From an uncultured Bacilli bacterium (GTDB lineage: Bacteria > Bacillota_I > Bacilli_A > RF39 > UBA660): 64,000 bases of DNA. The position numbers and the translations under genes are program-made. Positions 8,933 to 18,792 of the stretch are shown here, piece after piece; the stretch's first letter is position 1, and each line of letters starts with the position of its first letter. A model generated the notes under the pieces. That model saw only the letters and a program-made list of their open reading frames with translations, was not told the DNA's origin and did no database searches. Where the stretch lies: positions 133,600 to 197,599 of the forward strand of contig CAKPCB010000002.1 of NCBI GenBank assembly GCA_934141245.1, given 5' to 3'.

Positions 8933-10045
8933 CTACAGTTTGTTTACTTGAGAGTTTAATAGCTCAAAATTAGAATAAATATCTAGATCATTATTACTTA
9001 CAAATTCCTCTGGTGTTGGAAACATTCCTTTAGATTTCATCTGCTCTATTGTATTGTTAAATTCATTTACACTGTTTTCTATTCCATCAATTCCTATTAA
9101 ACCTTTAATGATGTGAGCCGTATTTCCACTTATATTACCCCTATTATTGATAAATTCTTCTTTAGAAATATCCAAATTATTAAATTTAATTATAAAATCC
9201 AAAAGAATTCTATCGCATTTTCTAGTTATATCTTCTCTTACTTGAAAGTCATCTATATATTCTTGTGTATATTGGTGCTTTGTATTTGATTCCACACCTC
9301 TTTCTGATGCCAACTTTGAATTTAAATCATAAATTTTATTACTTGTTTCACTTTGAGTAATATAATGTGTTCCAATTGTTTCTGGTGTATATCCCATATC
9401 CATTAAAACTCTTGATGTAACTGCACGTTCATCCTGAAGCTCTATACAAAAACTGCCAGGGTTTTCATCAATAAATTGTTGTCTAGTTTGTGGCGATATA
9501 CCATTATATAAACATATATTATAGTTATTTAGTTCTTCATATTTTTCTAATAATTCCGGATATTTTAAGACATTAATTATAATTACCGAGTCGTCAGATA
9601 GTACCATATCTCCCTTTATAATTGTATCCTGCCCCGCAAAATTTCTTATATTTGATTTATCAATTTGTTCTCTTAAAGGCTCTAATATGATAAAGTTACG
9701 ATCAGTAAAATTTCCATACATATGAGATGATACAAGACCATTTTCAGTTGTATGAATCGTTGACCTATAATATGGATAATAAATTTCAAAAGCTTTAAGT
9801 ACTTCTGGCGATTCTTCAAAAAGTTGACTACATAAAAAGTTGTCTCCATTCTTAAATGCATTAGGAGTTTCTGAATATGGTCTTATAACTCTATTTTCTG
9901 GTAAATAATCAGTTGTTCTTACCAACATGATATCATCAACCGTATACTCGCTTTGTGTATTAGAGCTTCTTTTTAATGATGCCTCCATATCTATTTCTCT
10001 TACTTTATCTGGTGTAGAAATATCATAAACTTTTAATATTGGCAT
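8933..10045 (-). CDS. Unrecognised conserved-looking protein, 370 aa
   Basis: I cannot assign this soluble protein. It has no signal peptide or membrane span. The segment around residues 92-130 (YYRSTIHTTENGLVSSHM, then FIILEPL) and the stretch near 195-225 with ERAVTSRVLMDMGYTPETIG look like conserved motifs rather than filler, and histidines, arginines and acids are spaced as in an enzyme. AAGGAGG lies nine bases before the ATG. It is divergent from another unknown gene starting at 10255, with a 209-base shared upstream region. Confidence 0.75.
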   Translation of the reverse strand: MPILKVYDISTPDKVREIDMEASLKRSSNTQSEYTVDDIMLVRTTDYLPENRVIRPYSETPNAFKNGDNFLCSQLFEESPEVLKAFEIYYPYYRSTIHTTENGLVSSHMYGNFTDRNFIILEPLREQIDKSNIRNFAGQDTIIKGDMVLSDDSVIIINVLKYPELLEKYEELNNYNICLYNGISPQTRQQFIDENPGSFCIELQDERAVTSRVLMDMGYTPETIGTHYITQSETSNKIYDLNSKLASERGVESNTKHQYTQEYIDDFQVREDITRKCDRILLDFIIKFNNLDISKEEFINNRGNISGNTAHIIKGLIGIDGIENSVNEFNNTIEQMKSKGMFPTPEEFVSNNDLDIYSNFELLNSQVNKL

Positions 10046-10254
10046 AAAATCCTCCTTATACTCTATATAATTATAATAACATGTACACCAAATTAAAAAA
10101 AGAGGTTTTGATATTTATTATTAATTATTCTATACCCAATTCCTGTTCATCATAATCTATTCTTTGAAAACTTAACAACGCATCTTAAAAAACCTATTAA
10201 AATTATAAAAATTATGATAAAATAAATTTACTTTAAATTTGTTAGGAGGATATT

Positions 10255-11400
10255 ATGTTTGTACCAACACCAAGGAGTTCGAACACAACAATTATTAATA
10301 AAACAATAGTATATAGTGATACTTTATTGCCAGTTAAAGGCCTAGGAAAAGATCTTAAAGTATCAACAATATCAGATGTAGATGAATATTTATTAGAAAA
10401 ATGTTTGCGAATTATATTTGAATCTAATCCTAATGTAGTTTTTAACACAATACAATATTCAAGAGCAGATAAAAAAGTTTATTTTTATACTAACCAAGAA
10501 ATATCAATAAAAGAATACGAGGAAAGTAAATTTAAAAGATATAAACCTATTACTTCGAGTTCTGAAATAGTAGAAGAAATAAAAAGTATATTACTTGCTG
10601 AAAAAAATAATAGCAGTGATTGTATTTCTTTATTTGATATAGTACAATTATTAAAAAAAACTACTTATGATTATGAGAGGGTAAAAAAAAGATATCAACA
10701 CCAGTTTAATAATATTATTAAAAATATTTTCGGAAATGGTGGTAGGATTATAGTTTATGATTTTGATTACAGAAAAAAACTTTTGAAAATTGGATTTAAA
10801 ATTCTATCCTTAGAATTCAGAGGCTCCTCTGCAACATATGATCCACTTAAAAAAGATTATGAAGAGATCAATTTTGCAAAACAAAATGGTGATTTATACA
10901 TTGTTAATTCAAAAACCTGCTACGATAAAGAAATTTTTGCAGCCTTATGCTCAAAACTATCAATGCTTTATGATGAATTAATTAGTTTTCCTGATTTCAA
11001 AAACCCTAATTATTATATTCCCAAAATTATTAAATCAGTAAATACTAGTTTTATGATTGATATTACTGCTCGTGATGTGGGCATTTTTGTTAAATCTCAA
11101 TATTATATAAATGATTATGATTTTATATTGTTTTCATCTATTTATTTCAATGATTATTTAATGGAATGCAATTCGAGCATTGTAATTGAATCAGTTAAAA
11201 ATAAAGAATCAGAAATATTTAAAAGAATTTTTCTTAAGATAGATGATTGTCCTGAGTGGTGTCAAGCAACATTATATGAAATGAGGCAAAACCAATTAGC
11301 AGAAGAACAAAGAATAGAAGAGGAAATTAAACAAAAAGAAGCTAAAAAGCAAAAAAAATTAGAATTAAAAAGAAAAATTTTCCCATTCTTAAAAAAGTAA
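10255..11400 (+). CDS. Unrecognised protein with charged C-terminal helix, 381 aa
   Basis: This 381-residue protein is unrecognised. There is no signal peptide or membrane helix. Residues 1-330 look alpha/beta with several aromatic clusters. The last 45 residues form a long charged helix (EEQRIEEEIKQKEAKKQKK), possibly a coiled coil or nucleic-acid-binding tail. AGGAGG lies just before the ATG. It is transcribed away from the gene at 8933-10045 and ends before a strong plus-strand terminator. No neighbour reveals a pathway. Confidence 0.75.
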   Translation: MFVPTPRSSNTTIINKTIVYSDTLLPVKGLGKDLKVSTISDVDEYLLEKCLRIIFESNPNVVFNTIQYSRADKKVYFYTNQEISIKEYEESKFKRYKPITSSSEIVEEIKSILLAEKNNSSDCISLFDIVQLLKKTTYDYERVKKRYQHQFNNIIKNIFGNGGRIIVYDFDYRKKLLKIGFKILSLEFRGSSATYDPLKKDYEEINFAKQNGDLYIVNSKTCYDKEIFAALCSKLSMLYDELISFPDFKNPNYYIPKIIKSVNTSFMIDITARDVGIFVKSQYYINDYDFILFSSIYFNDYLMECNSSIVIESVKNKESEIFKRIFLKIDDCPEWCQATLYEMRQNQLAEEQRIEEEIKQKEAKKQKKLELKRKIFPFLKK

Positions 11401-11450
11401 AACTTCTTTTTTTCACTACATTTTTGAGTTAAGAGGAATCAAACAACACT

Positions 11451-11476
11451 AAAACGACTTGTTAAAAAGTCGTTTT
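11451..11476 (+). terminator. Intrinsic terminator of the 10255-11400 gene
   Basis: AAAACGACTT (11451-11460) and AAGTCGTTTT (11467-11476) make a perfect 10-bp stem with a 6-base loop, followed by an A/T tract. It separates the plus-strand gene from the minus-strand tRNA-Arg. Confidence 0.8.
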
Positions 11477-11482
11477 AATTAT

Positions 11483-11498
11483 ACTCGAAAGTTCGAGT
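11483..11498 (-). terminator. Hairpin immediately downstream of tRNA-Arg
   Basis: ACTCGAA and TTCGAGT flank a two-base spacer, 12 bases past the encoded CCA. It belongs to the same class of TTCGA hairpins found after tRNA-Met and tRNA-Lys, and probably marks the tRNA 3' end for processing or termination. Confidence 0.5.
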
Positions 11499-11510
11499 CT
11501 ATTATCAATC

Positions 11511-11587
<77 letters not shown>

Positions 11588-11640
11588 AATAACTTAATAC
11601 AGTATAAATATATCATGAAAACAAAGAAAAGTATATAATT

Positions 11641-12804
11641 TTAATTACTTTTCTCCATTTGCTCATCTACTATATCAGAAGTATCAGTTATATTCTCATT
11701 AACCTTATAAAATATTTCAACTGTTATATAATTTTCATTTTCATTGCTATTCAAAACCGTTTTAGATATTATGTTTTCATTTTCACCTAGATTTTTTTGC
11801 AATTTTTTGCTTGCATACTCAATTGCAGTATTTACAGCTTCCTCTGGCGAATATAAATACTCTTCTACATTTAGTTCTCTCTCTAGTGAATATGAAAAAC
11901 TTATAGGCAAAATTCTATTTTTTAAATATAGAATCTTTCTTTCATCATAAAACTTATATTTTTTAAATCCAAAAATATAAATATCTTTATCCAAAAATTT
12001 GATTTTTAATATTTTCCTTTTTCTACCAGTTTTAGTAGAATTTTTATAATAATACGGCATATCTACAATTGTTTTATACCATACTTCCGCATATACATTA
12101 CCTGATGCCGCCACTTTTCCTTTTATAACATCATCTTTTTTTATTGTACCACTTATTATAATATCTCCTTTTTTTACATAGTCCCCTACCTTTTTTACAA
12201 TTTCTCCCTTTGAAGCTTCAATTTTTGTAATTATACCATCCTTTTTTGCCACTATATTTTGAACATCCAATTTGTCATTTTCTTTTTTTATTATTCTTTC
12301 TTCTACTCTCACTTCATATTTTGTACCAATTCTTTCAATCTCTAACCATTCAAGTTTATCTTTATGTTTATTTAAAATGTACTCTTCTATTTTTTCCCTT
12401 TCTTTATAACTCTTAACAAAATGATATTTATCTATATTATAATACTTTAACTCTTTATATAAGAGATCTCTTATTTCTCTCTTTGAATGAATAACTTCAA
12501 CCTTAAATATAATATTAGATAAAAATATAAGATATAATAACCCAACACCCAATATTATAAGAAAAAGAGAATATCTTTTAATGAAATCAATAATTCTTAT
12601 TATTCCATATAGTTTAACTATTTCTATTTTATAAATCGTTTTAATTTGCTTTAATTTTTCATAATTTGATTTGTCAACCTCAACATATGCATATTTATCA
12701 TACATTTCTATATCATTGAAATATATATTATTGGAATATAATTTTTTTATAAATCTTTTTACATCTTTTCCCTCAATTTTTATTTTGTATGTGCCAGAAA
12801 ACAT
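11641..12804 (-). CDS. yqfD: Sporulation protein YqfD
   Basis: The 387-residue protein is a YqfD/SpoIV-type sporulation factor: a cytoplasmic N-terminal region, one membrane helix (about residues 78-98, FLIILGVGLLYLIFL), and an extracytoplasmic part with a lipoyl/biotin-like turn near residues 190-225 (GIITKIEASKGEIVKKVGDY). In Bacillus, YqfD is made under sigma-E and needed for efficient sporulation, but its biochemistry is unknown. It directly follows yqfC with essentially no gap, the usual pairing. Confidence 0.88.
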   Translation of the reverse strand: MFSGTYKIKIEGKDVKRFIKKLYSNNIYFNDIEMYDKYAYVEVDKSNYEKLKQIKTIYKIEIVKLYGIIRIIDFIKRYSLFLIILGVGLLYLIFLSNIIFKVEVIHSKREIRDLLYKELKYYNIDKYHFVKSYKEREKIEEYILNKHKDKLEWLEIERIGTKYEVRVEERIIKKENDKLDVQNIVAKKDGIITKIEASKGEIVKKVGDYVKKGDIIISGTIKKDDVIKGKVAASGNVYAEVWYKTIVDMPYYYKNSTKTGRKRKILKIKFLDKDIYIFGFKKYKFYDERKILYLKNRILPISFSYSLERELNVEEYLYSPEEAVNTAIEYASKKLQKNLGENENIISKTVLNSNENENYITVEIFYKVNENITDTSDIVDEQMEKSN

Positions 12805-12805
12805 T

Positions 12806-13042
12806 TCAGTCCCCCAATTCTACCAATTTTATATTCCCATATATTAATACTTCATCATCAAGCATCTTTTTTAAAGTTAAATCTTTACCTTTTATAACTA
12901 AGATTCCAGAAGAATATGACACTGAAATTCTTTCTTTTTCTATTGATAGTATATTATTATAATTAATAATATTCACTTTGTTTTTATATACAATGAATCT
13001 AAATTCTTTATCAATTATATAATCTTTTACATTTCTGAACAT
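12806..13042 (-). CDS. yqfC: Sporulation protein YqfC (YabP family)
   Basis: This is a 78-residue YabP/YqfC-family protein, near the family's usual length, with the repeated short beta-strand pattern (FIVYKNKVNIINYNNI, ISVSYSSGILVIKG, EVLIYGNIKLVEL). It ends in TGA, confirming that TGA is a stop in this genome. An AGGTGAA ribosome site precedes the ATG. The gene is immediately followed by yqfD, as in other spore formers. A sigma-E-controlled role in the mother cell is known for the family; the promoter here is not clear enough to call. Confidence 0.85.
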   Translation of the reverse strand: MFRNVKDYIIDKEFRFIVYKNKVNIINYNNILSIEKERISVSYSSGILVIKGKDLTLKKMLDDEVLIYGNIKLVELGD

Positions 13043-13116
13043 AGAAATTCACCTATATAAATATATGTAAAAAAAAATAAATTATATACTATACAATTTA
13101 TTTTTTAAATAATTAA

Positions 13117-14046
13117 CTACTTAAATAGTTTTGATATATTAGCACTTGGAAGTAACATTTTAATCTTCTTATTTTCACCAACATTATATTCTCTAGTTGG
13201 ATTCTTTTCTTCATTAAGTCTTTCACCATCTATACAAAAATCATGTAATAATGGTTCAAAAAATTGAATTCTAAAGTTATCAGTTTTAAAAACTTTAACT
13301 CCATCTGCACTCCTTATATCTTTTGTAACCAGTTTGTATGCTGCTTTAACCAAGTCTTGTTTCTTATTTATATTTGCAATCATAACTTCAAATAAACCAT
13401 CATCAAGCTTTACAAAATCGTCATTATAGAAACCATTAAATCCAGCGATTCTAGTCGAATTAGAAAACAATACTATTGAAACATATTCATAATACTTTTT
13501 TCCATCTACCTCATACATAGCAGGATATAGCTTTGTACCTTCTGACCAAGCCTTTACACCATCTTTTATATATGCCAAATGACCAAATCTATTTTTATCT
13601 TCTTTAGTGGTAGAATATGGTATATGCAAAAATTGACCTGCACCAGTAACATAAACAAATGGATTATTATTTATTGAAAAAAAGTCAACTTCTTTTTCTT
13701 CTCCATTTATAATTTTTATTAAGGAAGATATCTTGTCATTATTATAACCATATAATTTTCCTACATCATTTGTAGTACCGGTTGGTATATGTGCTAACAT
13801 AAGTGGCTCTTTTCTTTTTAAGTTGCCAGTTACAACTTCATGTAAAGTACCATCACCACCATCAGATATAATTAAATCTACACCATCTACATTCTTTGCC
13901 ATTTCTGCAGCATGGCCCCTATACTTTGTTTTTATAAATATTGGATCATATCCTGCAGAGTACAATATTTCCTTCATTACATCATTACAATCAAATTTTG
14001 CATTTTTGCCACTATATGGATTACTTATTACTAAAACCTTTTTCAT
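13117..14046 (-). CDS. Diacylglycerol/lipid kinase, DagK/YegS/BmrU family
   Basis: The 309-residue cytoplasmic lipid kinase has NPYSGKNAK at residues 9-17, the nucleotide-binding ISDGGDGTLHEVV near residue 59, and IPTGTTNDVGK near residue 86. The second, beta-rich domain ends near CIDGERLNEE, as in DgkB. It most likely phosphorylates diacylglycerol for phospholipid recycling, though members with other lipid substrates exist. It has a TCCTCC-complement ribosome site before the ATG and stands alone. Confidence 0.88.
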   Translation of the reverse strand: MKKVLVISNPYSGKNAKFDCNDVMKEILYSAGYDPIFIKTKYRGHAAEMAKNVDGVDLIISDGGDGTLHEVVTGNLKRKEPLMLAHIPTGTTNDVGKLYGYNNDKISSLIKIINGEEKEVDFFSINNNPFVYVTGAGQFLHIPYSTTKEDKNRFGHLAYIKDGVKAWSEGTKLYPAMYEVDGKKYYEYVSIVLFSNSTRIAGFNGFYNDDFVKLDDGLFEVMIANINKKQDLVKAAYKLVTKDIRSADGVKVFKTDNFRIQFFEPLLHDFCIDGERLNEEKNPTREYNVGENKKIKMLLPSANISKLFK

Positions 14047-14105
14047 ATTTCCTCCGAATGTTTATATTATATTAATTGGTATATAGATTGTCAAACTATA
14101 AAGCA

Positions 14106-14444
14106 TTATTTTCTATTATTAGTTAATTTTTTTATCTTTTGATCTACAGTCTTGCATTCTTTTGATAGTTTAACTGATGCATATAACCCATACATTCCTG
14201 TCATAGCTGATAATAGTCCAGCAGCTATACCAAACTCCCCTAGAAAAGGACTATCATATATAACTTTAAAAAGTATTTCCATAGTAGTTTCAGATAAAGA
14301 AAATCCTATTCCACAAGCACTAAGAATATTGCAATTAAATTTATCTTTATTTAAATAAAATTGTTTTTCTTTTAGTAATTCAACGTTATAATCGGAAATA
14401 TCATATATTTTTAAATTATTAATTCCCTGATTTTTATTTAACAA
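14106..14444 (-). CDS. Hypothetical membrane-associated protein, 112 aa
   Basis: I do not recognise this protein. Residues 40-60 and 65-95 are moderately hydrophobic and glycine-rich (FGIAAGLLSAMTGMYGLYAS), suggesting one or two weak membrane helices. The ends are charged and lysine-rich. The ATG (14442-14444) is preceded by a GGGGGGATTG-type ribosome site. It lies between the P-type ATPase and the lipid kinase on the same strand, but gaps on both sides suggest independent expression. Confidence 0.6.
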   Translation of the reverse strand: MLNKNQGINNLKIYDISDYNVELLKEKQFYLNKDKFNCNILSACGIGFSLSETTMEILFKVIYDSPFLGEFGIAAGLLSAMTGMYGLYASVKLSKECKTVDQKIKKLTNNRK

Positions 14445-14498
14445 TTACAATCCCCCCTGTTTGAACTTTGTAGATTGTATCACATACAGTAATTTTTG

Positions 14499-17132
14499 TC
14501 AAACTGAAGAAAATCCGTTTTTCTTTCTATATATTAGTTTTCTTATCCAATCTATAGGAATAACAGTAAGTGCGAGTATAAACATTATAATAAATTCTTT
14601 AAATGTTAATCCAGCTGTTCTAAATAAATTTCCTCCGTAATAAATCAATACTATTTGTACACATGTTATAAAAAGCATCATTCCAATAAACACTTTATTT
14701 GAAGTAATATTAGATAAAACATCCAATCTTGCGGTTCTTGCATTAAAACTATTAAAAATATCAATAAATATAAAAAGTCCAAAAAATGCCGTCATCAAAT
14801 ATATTTTATCTGTACCATTTCTAAATAAACCCTCTATTAATGGTGATTTTAAAAACATAAGGCATAAAAATGCTGAATAACTTCCAGTAAATACTATTTC
14901 ACTAACCATATATTTATTAATTATAGACTCATTTCTCTTTTTGGGTTTTTCCATCATATATTCTAGTAAAGGTGGTTCAAATGCAAATGCTAAACCCGCA
15001 AGTGTATCCATAACCATATTTACCCATAACATTTGTATAACTGTTACTGGTGTATCTATTCCAATAAAAGGGCAAATAACAGAAAGACTTATAGCACAAA
15101 AATTTATTGTTAACTGAACAATTATAAACTTTCTTATGCTTTTAAATATAGTTCTTCCAAACAAAATAGCTTTTGATATCGATATAAAATTATCATCTAG
15201 TATTACTATCTCACTTGCCTCTTTAGAAACTTCAGTACCACTTCCCATTGCAAATCCAACATCAGCCTTCTTCAATGCAGGCGCATCATTTACACCATCA
15301 CCAGTCATACCAACAACTAAATCTAACTCTTGTGATACTCTGATTAATCTACTCTTGTCTTGAGGAAGACTTCTAGCAACCACCCTTAAATTTGGTAAGA
15401 TTTTCTTCAACTCATCATCACTCATTGAATTTAATTCTTGGCTTGTCATAATAATATCATCTTTTTCTTCTACAATACCCACTTCTTTTGCTATCGTTGT
15501 TGCTGTATCAATGTTATCACCAGTTATCATAACTGTTTGAATTCCCGCTTGTTTTACTAATTTCACTCCCTTAATTGCTTCTGGCCTTACCTCATCTGCA
15601 ATTAATACTATGCCCACCAAACAAAAATTATAAAAGCTATTAATGCTTTTATTTTCACTAGTTGCAAGTGTTAAAACTCTTATACCTTTCTTTGTGTATT
15701 TTGAAATATTTTTTGTAAATTCATTCCTATTAATAAAGCTTTTTTTATTTCCAAATGCATCATAATAAAATCTACATTCTGGTAATATCTTTTCCGGACT
15801 TCCTTTAAACAAATTTATTATTTTTCCATCATCTTTTATTGATACAGCAGAAAATTTATTTTTACTATCAAATGGGATTTTATCTATAACATCAATTTTT
15901 TTATCCTTGTTTGATTTAATAAATTTAAGTAATGCCTTATCCGTAATATTTCCACCTATTATTTTTTCATCTGATGAATAACTACTTTCATTATTGTATA
16001 ACAATGACTTTTTTAGTAACTCATGATACCTTTTATAATTAGTCATTTCTATCTCACTACAATATTGTTTATTATCCCCTGATATAATGCCAATAACTTC
16101 TAAACTACCTTTTGTAAGAGTTCCTGTTTTATCAGTAAAAAGAATATTTAAACTTCCTGCAGTTTCTATCCCTGTTAGCTTTCTTACTAAAACATTATTT
16201 TTAAGCATTCTTTTCATATTTGATGATAATACTAAAGTAATCATCATTGGTAAACCTTCTGGTACTGCAACAACAATTATTGTTACACATAAAGTTAAGG
16301 CATATAAAATATAAGAAGTTATAAGAGGAAGATTAGAAACTGTTTGTTTTATTAAATTAATATCAAAATTATTTTTTATTACTATTACAGAAAACAAGTA
16401 TGATATACACACCAAAAAGGAGGCAACATATCCAACTCTACTTATTATTTTTGCCAAATTGGTTAATCTAGTTTTAAGTGGTCCAACAGGTTGTTCTTCT
16501 TCCAACTCAAGCGCTATTTTTCCATATAATGTTTTTTCACCAACACTAGTAACAATCATCGTTGCATTTCCTGAGTATACAACAGTTCCTCTATATACTT
16601 TATTATAATCTGAAACAGTATTTTTCCATGCATTTAAACTTTCTTTATATACTTCTTTAGTTTCACCATTTAAAGATGATTCATCTATTGAAAGTTTACC
16701 ATCTATTAAATAACCATCAGCAGGAATTCTATCTCCCGTTTGTAAAATTACTAAATCATCAACAACAATATCATTTATATAGCTTTCACTAACAACGCCA
16801 TTTCTCTTTACCTTACATTTTATCTTACTAGCTTCATTTTGCATTTTTATAAAAGCCTCTTCACTACCATACTCAGATATCGATGATATAAATGATGCAA
16901 CAAAAATTGCTACTAATATTCCTATAGTTTCATACCAATCAAAGTCTTTTATTAAAAATATAACTTTTATACCTAATGCTATCAAAAGTATTTTAATTAT
17001 TGGATCAGACAAAGAAGATATTAAAATATTTAAAAATTTGTTCTTTTTTGCCACATTTATTTCATTACTACCATATTTTTTTCTTTGTCGTTCTACTTCT
17101 TTATTACTAAGTCCATTATTATTTATAGTCAT
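14499..17132 (-). CDS. Cation-transporting P-type ATPase, Ca2+ (PMCA/SERCA) type
   Basis: The 877-residue pump has all P2-type ATPase landmarks: actuator loop SSLNGETKEV near residue 154, VPEGLPMMIT in membrane helix 4 near residue 288, the phosphorylation site FTDKTGTLTKG near residue 333, the nucleotide-domain KGSPEKIL, and the hinge MTGDGVNDAPALKKADVGFAMG. Ten membrane helices are expected. The PEGLP motif and length fit Ca2+ export from the cytoplasm. AGGAGG precedes the ATG. An upstream terminator shows it is a separate unit. Confidence 0.93.
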   Translation of the reverse strand: MTINNNGLSNKEVERQRKKYGSNEINVAKKNKFLNILISSLSDPIIKILLIALGIKVIFLIKDFDWYETIGILVAIFVASFISSISEYGSEEAFIKMQNEASKIKCKVKRNGVVSESYINDIVVDDLVILQTGDRIPADGYLIDGKLSIDESSLNGETKEVYKESLNAWKNTVSDYNKVYRGTVVYSGNATMIVTSVGEKTLYGKIALELEEEQPVGPLKTRLTNLAKIISRVGYVASFLVCISYLFSVIVIKNNFDINLIKQTVSNLPLITSYILYALTLCVTIIVVAVPEGLPMMITLVLSSNMKRMLKNNVLVRKLTGIETAGSLNILFTDKTGTLTKGSLEVIGIISGDNKQYCSEIEMTNYKRYHELLKKSLLYNNESSYSSDEKIIGGNITDKALLKFIKSNKDKKIDVIDKIPFDSKNKFSAVSIKDDGKIINLFKGSPEKILPECRFYYDAFGNKKSFINRNEFTKNISKYTKKGIRVLTLATSENKSINSFYNFCLVGIVLIADEVRPEAIKGVKLVKQAGIQTVMITGDNIDTATTIAKEVGIVEEKDDIIMTSQELNSMSDDELKKILPNLRVVARSLPQDKSRLIRVSQELDLVVGMTGDGVNDAPALKKADVGFAMGSGTEVSKEASEIVILDDNFISISKAILFGRTIFKSIRKFIIVQLTINFCAISLSVICPFIGIDTPVTVIQMLWVNMVMDTLAGLAFAFEPPLLEYMMEKPKKRNESIINKYMVSEIVFTGSYSAFLCLMFLKSPLIEGLFRNGTDKIYLMTAFFGLFIFIDIFNSFNARTARLDVLSNITSNKVFIGMMLFITCVQIVLIYYGGNLFRTAGLTFKEFIIMFILALTVIPIDWIRKLIYRKKNGFSSV

Positions 17133-17207
17133 GTTAATTCCTCCTATAAAAATATACGTATTTATCGAGGTGTTAGAATATAGATTAAATTACAAAACAC
17201 AACAAAA

Positions 17208-17235
17208 AAGTACATCATTTATTTTTGATGTACTT
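17208..17235 (-). terminator. Intrinsic terminator of the M23-like gene
   Basis: AAGTACATCA (17208-17217) and TGATGTACTT (17226-17235) form a 10-bp stem with an 8-base loop. On the minus strand a run of Ts follows directly. Confidence 0.8.
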
Positions 17236-17247
17236 AAAAATACTATT

Positions 17248-18192
17248 CTATTTAATTATTTGTTGTAAAAATGTTATTAATTTTTTAAATAATTTAAATA
17301 TTATTGTAAAAATGTTGTCTTTATTAACTTTTTCGTCGTTATTATCTTTATTTTGATTATTGTTACTGTCCTCTTTTTGAGGCTTCTTATCAGTATCAGG
17401 TGTAATTTTATTATATATCTTAGCCCATTCTGAAGAATATGCAATCCAATATTCATCTATTTTATACCAAACATAATCAGACTTTTTTGACACTTCAGTG
17501 ATATTATATATACCTTTTTTTATGTATCCAACTATATTGTTTGATACACTCGGATCTTTTCTTGCTCTTAAATTACTTACGAAAATTTCGATCTGATCAT
17601 TGTTTTCATTTCTTGAAATTGGATTTCCAACTGCTACTGGTTTTGTTATCCATTTTATTCCTCCTGAGTTATGTATTACTGTAAAACTTGTATCCACATA
17701 ACAAACTTCTTCCGGTTTCTTTGTATCACCTTTTATTACTGTTTTTCCATTAGAATTGGTTGTCCAACTATTAGACGAGCCTCGTCCAAATGTCATATGA
17801 ATATGTGTAGCTACACCAACATTTTCACCTTCGTGTACTATCAATTGTCCTCTTTTAAATTTTGTCCCAACTTTAATATTTTTGAAGTCGCTATCATTAG
17901 AGTGAGTAAGTGTCATAAATGCATAATCATTAAATGTTGGAGTATATACCTTTGAAGTTGAAACAAGCCATATTGTGTTAGTTATTTTACTGTTACCAAC
18001 ACCTTTTATTGCAGTTACAATCATTTCATCACATGGACAATATATTCCTTCTCTTCCACCATCTTTACCACCATCATCTATTGGATAATCCTTATAATTC
18101 TTTGAATTGTACCAATGTAGTTTATGTGAATAAGTACTAGTATAAGACTGAGTAATTCTCATATTTTTTAATGGATATATAAAATAATTCAT
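17248..18192 (-). CDS. M23-peptidase-like protein with SH3-like domain, no signal peptide
   Basis: I place the start at the ATG 18190-18192, six bases after GGAGG; an upstream in-frame GTG would lie before this ribosome site. The 314-residue product has an M23-like fold at residues 1-150: KDYPIDDGGKDGGREGIYCP for the first metal region, THIHMTFGRG for the HxH motif. A bacterial SH3-like region follows (about 200-260, VSNLRARKDPSVSNNIVGYI), then a Q/N/D-rich linker and a hydrophobic, lysine-rich tail. It is probably a peptidoglycan hydrolase or endolysin relative. The lack of a signal peptide implies non-classical release or a cytoplasmic start. Confidence 0.75.
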   Translation of the reverse strand: MNYFIYPLKNMRITQSYTSTYSHKLHWYNSKNYKDYPIDDGGKDGGREGIYCPCDEMIVTAIKGVGNSKITNTIWLVSTSKVYTPTFNDYAFMTLTHSNDSDFKNIKVGTKFKRGQLIVHEGENVGVATHIHMTFGRGSSNSWTTNSNGKTVIKGDTKKPEEVCYVDTSFTVIHNSGGIKWITKPVAVGNPISRNENNDQIEIFVSNLRARKDPSVSNNIVGYIKKGIYNITEVSKKSDYVWYKIDEYWIAYSSEWAKIYNKITPDTDKKPQKEDSNNNQNKDNNDEKVNKDNIFTIIFKLFKKLITFLQQIIK

Positions 18193-18249
18193 AAATTTAC
18201 CTCCCACTTTATTATAGTAAGATTAAAAATTATGAATAAATTATTACGA

Positions 18250-18492
18250 CTATAGTTTTTTTGTTTTTATTTTTGCATATGATTCTATAAACTTCAAATT
18301 ATAGTATGCATTTCCTACATACTCATCATCTAAATTTAATTTATCTGCTTTTTCCCTCTCAATATCATAAAAGCCACTAACAAAATTAATGTCTTCAATT
18401 AGTACAGTATGAAAACCAGATTCTATAAACATTTTATTCAAGTTATCTTTTGCCATGTTTATACTTCCTAATGCAATGTTTAAGTTAAACAT
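18250..18492 (-). CDS. Small hypothetical protein, 80 aa
   Basis: This is an unrecognised small soluble protein beginning MFNLNIALGSINMAKDNL with a mixed, charged composition (DIEREKADKLNLDDEY). A strong GTAGGAGG lies six bases before the ATG, which argues that it is real. It sits 58 bases upstream of the M23-like gene on the same strand, so the two may share a transcript. No known domain is visible to me. Confidence 0.6.
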   Translation of the reverse strand: MFNLNIALGSINMAKDNLNKMFIESGFHTVLIEDINFVSGFYDIEREKADKLNLDDEYVGNAYYNLKFIESYAKIKTKKL

Positions 18493-18792
18493 ATTTACCT
18501 CCTACTTTTTATTCTAATTCAATCAAATATAGAATTTTGTCATATTTAGTAATTATAATATAATATTAAAAACTCACTTAATGTTTCTTACATGAAACAA
18601 TATTATATTATGTAAAATACTAAATTAAATTCATAAAACTTATCTATAAACCACCCATAAAATTGGCGGTAGAGCATACTATATCATATTTATTGAATTA
18701 TTTAAAGAGTAAATTGTAAACTTTTTCATTAAAAAACCAAGAAAATTATTCTTGGTTAATATTTTATACTAAAACCGACTAAGTATTTAAGT
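18493..18792. other. Intergenic stretch of 300 bases
   Basis: No gene is visible. It holds the terminator of the lipoprotein gene (18735-18757) and a small hairpin TGTTTC-TTACAT-GAAACA (18582-18599) without a T-run. The rest is AT-rich sequence that presumably carries the promoter for the gene starting at 18492. Confidence 0.6.
18735..18757 (-). terminator. Intrinsic terminator of the lipoprotein gene
   Basis: AACCAAGAA (18735-18743) and TTCTTGGTT (18749-18757) form a 9-bp stem with a 5-base loop, followed on the minus strand by TTTT. Confidence 0.8.
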
